Positions 42,066 through 44,284 of a stretch of DNA of 44,284 nucleotides are shown one piece after another. A model generated the notes under the pieces. The model was not told the origin of the DNA. It saw only the letters and a program-made list of their open reading frames with translations, and ran no database searches. The DNA lies in the NCBI GenBank assembly GCA_002840535.1, contig PHBH01000056.1, positions 1-44,284 of the forward strand, given 5' to 3'. Source of the stretch: Deltaproteobacteria bacterium HGW-Deltaproteobacteria-15 (lineage in GTDB: Bacteria; Desulfobacterota; DSM-4660; Desulfatiglandales; HGW-15). Position numbers and translations under genes: made by a program. The stretch's first letter is position 1. Every line of letters starts with the position of its first letter.

Positions 42066-42240
42066 GCAGGTTGCTCAAAAAGGCTCAGATACAGGGCGCC
42101 CGAAGATGGGGACCCACGCCCCCCGGTGGGGTGTCCGTGTTTGCACGGACAAATCCCGAGGAGTGAGGCGTACGTGAAAGTACGTCGCACCGACGAGGGA
42201 CGAGGACAACGCAGTAGATTGGCGTTTTTCAGCAACCTGC
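42066..42240. repeat. 175-bp MITE-like element with 16-bp terminal inverted repeats
   Basis: GCAGGTTGCTCAAAAA (42066-42081) pairs with TTTTTCAGCAACCTGC (42225-42240), 15 of 16. Inside are a perfect TGTCCGTG/CACGGACA hairpin and a CGTAC/GTACG hairpin. There is no coding potential. It sits inside the ABC operon between binding-protein and permease genes and would be transcribed as a folded RNA. Confidence 0.85.
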
Positions 42241-42310
42241 TAAATCCGGAAGGCACCAGGAGGGAATCCTCATGCCTTCCGGGAGCCCTTAAAGAACAAG
42301 CGGCGACTTA

Positions 42311-43066
42311 CTATTCCACTTCATATTTCTTCTTGAATTCCGCCCACTGGGGGGAGGCCATCAGCTTCTTGAGACCCGCATTCAGCGTTTCCAGCAGTTT
42401 GGTGTCTTCCTTGCGCACCGCATAGCCGAAGTTCTCATCGGCCATGCCGAAGCCCCCCACGATCTTGACACCCTTCTTTTTCGCTGCATCCTTGGCCGGT
42501 GCATCATCCATGGCCGCCGCCACGATGCGGCCGTTCAAAACATCTTCCACGGCCAAAGGTGCGGAATCATATTGCACCAGCGTAAACTGCCTGCCTCCCT
42601 TTTTGATCAGATTCTCCTCGATCCATTTGGCCTCTGTGGTCCCTCTCTGGACACCGATCTTGTTGCCCTTGGCCATGAGTTGATCCACGGTAAGTTTAGA
42701 GTCCTTCTTGGCTACCATCACCTGTTTGATCGTCCAGTAAGGCAAGGTGAAGTTCACCTGCTCCTTTCGTTTGTCCGTAATGCTCATGCCGGATGCGATG
42801 ATGTCGATCTTCTTCGCATTGAGGCTGGGGATAATGGCGTCCCAGTCCATGGGCTGGTGCTTCACCTTGAAACCCTTCTCCTTGGCGATCCATTCCAGGG
42901 ACTTCACATCGAAGCCGTCGGGGACGCCACTCTTGTTCACAAAGGCAAAGGGAGGAAAGTTTGCATCAATCCCATTGATGTAAACCTTGTCCTGAGCCGA
43001 GGCGAGACCTGAAAACGAAGCGAGCAGCAGCGCGAGCGCGAGAGTAAAACCCATTTTCTTTACCAT
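42311..43066 (-). CDS. Polar amino acid ABC transporter substrate-binding protein
   Basis: The 251-residue protein has a signal peptide ending in LASAQ and an SBP type 3 fold. The family features are FPPFAFVNKSGVPDGFDVKS, IIASGMSITDKRKEQVNF, VQRGTTEAKWIEE and the end PQWAEFKKKYEVE. The NFTLPYW and DVLNGRIVAAAMDD regions line the amino acid site. ATG 43066 has AAAGGAGTG upstream; an open frame to 43210 is not part of the protein. It is the first gene of the operon, so its promoter lies before 43067. Confidence 0.93.
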   Translation of the reverse strand: MVKKMGFTLALALLLASFSGLASAQDKVYINGIDANFPPFAFVNKSGVPDGFDVKSLEWIAKEKGFKVKHQPMDWDAIIPSLNAKKIDIIASGMSITDKRKEQVNFTLPYWTIKQVMVAKKDSKLTVDQLMAKGNKIGVQRGTTEAKWIEENLIKKGGRQFTLVQYDSAPLAVEDVLNGRIVAAAMDDAPAKDAAKKKGVKIVGGFGMADENFGYAVRKEDTKLLETLNAGLKKLMASPQWAEFKKKYEVE

Positions 43067-43316
43067 GAAAAACACTCCTTTCCTGTCTGAAGTCATGCCT
43101 GACCACCCTTGTCCGATACCGGCGCGCAGTATAGGACAGAAACAGGGAGGTGTCAAAGCGCGCGAACCTGCAAGGGCTGATTTCAACGTATTTGTGAAAC
43201 AGGACACCATAAAGATGAAGAAAGCATATACTGCAACGGGGCGCTTGCGTGTCTTGCGTCCCTCGCCACATTGTGAGAATGATAAAAAGATGCATTGAAT
43301 GAACGGGAGGCTAAAT

Positions 43317-44189
43317 ATGGAGATCAGGAAGGTGGCCGTTGTCGGGATCGGTACAATGGGCGGTCAAATCGGGATTGTTTGCGCCGGAGGGGGTTTTGAG
43401 ACGACGATCGTTGACACATCTCCCCGGCAGGTGGAGAAAGGGTTGAAACGAATCAGATCGTTTCTGGAAGAACAGGTGAAAAGAGGGAGGATGGATCATG
43501 GGGCGATGGAGAAAACCCTGTCGCGCATCGCCACGGGCACGGAGCTTGGTAAAGCCGTCGCGGATGCTGATCTCATCATCGAGGCTGTTTATGAGGATAT
43601 TGCAACCAAGAGAGCGGTTTTCAAAACAGTGGATGCGGCCAGTCCGGCCGGAGCTGTTCTGGCAAGCAACACCTCCACCCTATGGATCACGGAAATCGCC
43701 GCGGCCACAAAGCGGGCCGAAAAATGCGTGGGCACGCATTTTCTTATTCCTGCCGCTCGGACTCCGCTTGTAGAGGTTGTCAGGGGAACGCTCACTTCGG
43801 ATGAAACCCACAAGACGGTTATTGATTTTCTGCACAAGTGCGGGAAAGAAACCGTCTCCGTGGCGGATTCGCCCGGCTTTGTCATCAACAGACTCTATGT
43901 GCCCATGGTCAACGAGGCCTTCTTCGCCCTGGAGGCAGGCCTGGCCAGCGCGGAGGATATCGACAAGGCATGCACAAAGGGACTGGCCTATCCTCTTGGT
44001 CCGCTCGCCGCTGCAGATGCGGCCGGATTGGATGTGATGCTTGCCTGTATCCAGACATTACACAAGGAACTGGGCGAGAAGTACCGCCCTGCCCCTCTGA
44101 TGGTAAAGCTCGTGAAGTCCGGTCGCTTGGGCAGGAAGAGCGGAAGAGGCGTCTACGATTACAGTGGAGGAAAATCCGCTGCTTATTAA
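43317..44189 (+). CDS. 3-hydroxyacyl-CoA (3-hydroxybutyryl-CoA-type) dehydrogenase
   Basis: The 290-residue enzyme has the NAD loop GIGTMG (10-15), Ser117 in SNTS, catalytic His141, Glu153 in LVEVV and Asn191 in INRLYVP. It oxidises 3-hydroxyacyl-CoA to 3-oxoacyl-CoA. The motif after His141 is FLIP instead of the common FFNP, and LVEVVRG is closer to the lambda-crystallin/carnitine dehydrogenase branch, so the exact substrate is uncertain. GGGAGG lies before ATG 43317; an ATG at 43299 is in frame but lacks one. It is divergent from the amino acid transporter. Confidence 0.9.
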   Translation: MEIRKVAVVGIGTMGGQIGIVCAGGGFETTIVDTSPRQVEKGLKRIRSFLEEQVKRGRMDHGAMEKTLSRIATGTELGKAVADADLIIEAVYEDIATKRAVFKTVDAASPAGAVLASNTSTLWITEIAAATKRAEKCVGTHFLIPAARTPLVEVVRGTLTSDETHKTVIDFLHKCGKETVSVADSPGFVINRLYVPMVNEAFFALEAGLASAEDIDKACTKGLAYPLGPLAAADAAGLDVMLACIQTLHKELGEKYRPAPLMVKLVKSGRLGRKSGRGVYDYSGGKSAAY

Positions 44190-44204
44190 CGCGAGCAGAA
44201 AAGA

Positions 44205-44284
44205 GTTGCATTTATCTCGCAGAGCCCACAGAGCGAGTTGGTACTCGATCGACGGCAGAACCGAAATGCCGCTTATAGCTCTTG
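44205..44284 (+). repeat. Dispersed intergenic repeat, copy 2 (cut by the window end)
   Basis: This starts GTTGCATTTATCTCGCAGAG and continues GCCCACAGAGCGAGTT to GCCGCTTATAG. It matches the reverse complement of 15451-15534. It lies 15 bases after the dehydrogenase stop. Confidence 0.7.

Noticed and set aside
1..44284. CRISPR arrays, rRNA or tRNA genes
   Set aside because: No regularly spaced short repeats, cloverleaf-like segments or rRNA-like conserved stretches were noticed on reading through. A covariance-model scan would be decisive.

Overview
The window looks like a chromosomal segment of an anaerobic, probably deltaproteobacterial (Desulfobacterota-like) organism. This placement is inferred from the gene set: a branched-chain amino acid type (Liv) ABC transporter joined to CoA-ligase and thiamine-diphosphate (TPP) enzymes, a Tat-exported molybdopterin oxidoreductase with TorD chaperone and ferredoxins, a radical SAM protein with a B12-type N-terminal region, an orphan flagellar rod-like protein and many short palindromic intergenic repeats. 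No rRNA, tRNA or CRISPR array was seen. No marker gene fixes the taxon.

Bases 1-12,600 are accessory DNA. They hold a SWIM zinc-finger protein and an MNT nucleotidyltransferase whose HEPN partner has an internal deletion. A lower-GC segment follows with a HAD hydrolase and an unrecognised protein with C-terminal membrane segments. Then come a translationally coupled TcmP / three-Cys (DUF5131) pair, a PIN-type toxin-antitoxin pair, an exported Asp-box (sialidase-fold) protein, a DUF4258/DUF2283 pair and an orphan HigA. Several degenerate direct repeats bracket these genes.

Bases 12,690-26,900 form a catabolic and transport region. An MFS carrier converges on a minus-strand array: alpha/beta hydrolase, D-2-hydroxyacid dehydrogenase, TPP enzyme, LivG, LivF, AMP-forming acyl-CoA ligase, LivH, LivM and LivK. 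A divergent TetR regulator sits at its head. The likely logic is import of an organic acid, CoA activation and C-C or redox chemistry on a 2-oxo or 2-hydroxy acid; the substrate cannot be read from the sequence. Most gaps inside the array contain a different small inverted-repeat element.

Bases 27,000-33,900 hold small regulatory and stress genes: a DksA/TraR-type zinc finger, an HDAC-family deacetylase next to a GNAT acetyltransferase, a lone receiver domain, a FlgC-like protein, the radical SAM protein, thiol peroxidase and a ChaB-like protein. Bases 34,300-39,200 are a four-gene molybdoenzyme operon (ferredoxin, TorD, catalytic subunit, four-cluster Fe-S subunit) ending in a strong terminator. 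Bases 39,250-44,284 hold a zinc-ribbon protein, a truncated AbrB antitoxin, a polar amino acid ABC transporter interrupted by a 175-bp inverted-repeat element, and a 3-hydroxyacyl-CoA dehydrogenase.

The most unusual signals are three. First, a 100-bp, about 95% identical duplication carries a promoter and translation start and lies in front of two unrelated genes 15 kb apart. Second, the TcmP/DUF5131 couple lies beside an unrecognised putative membrane protein. Third, repeats bracket small single-function modules.
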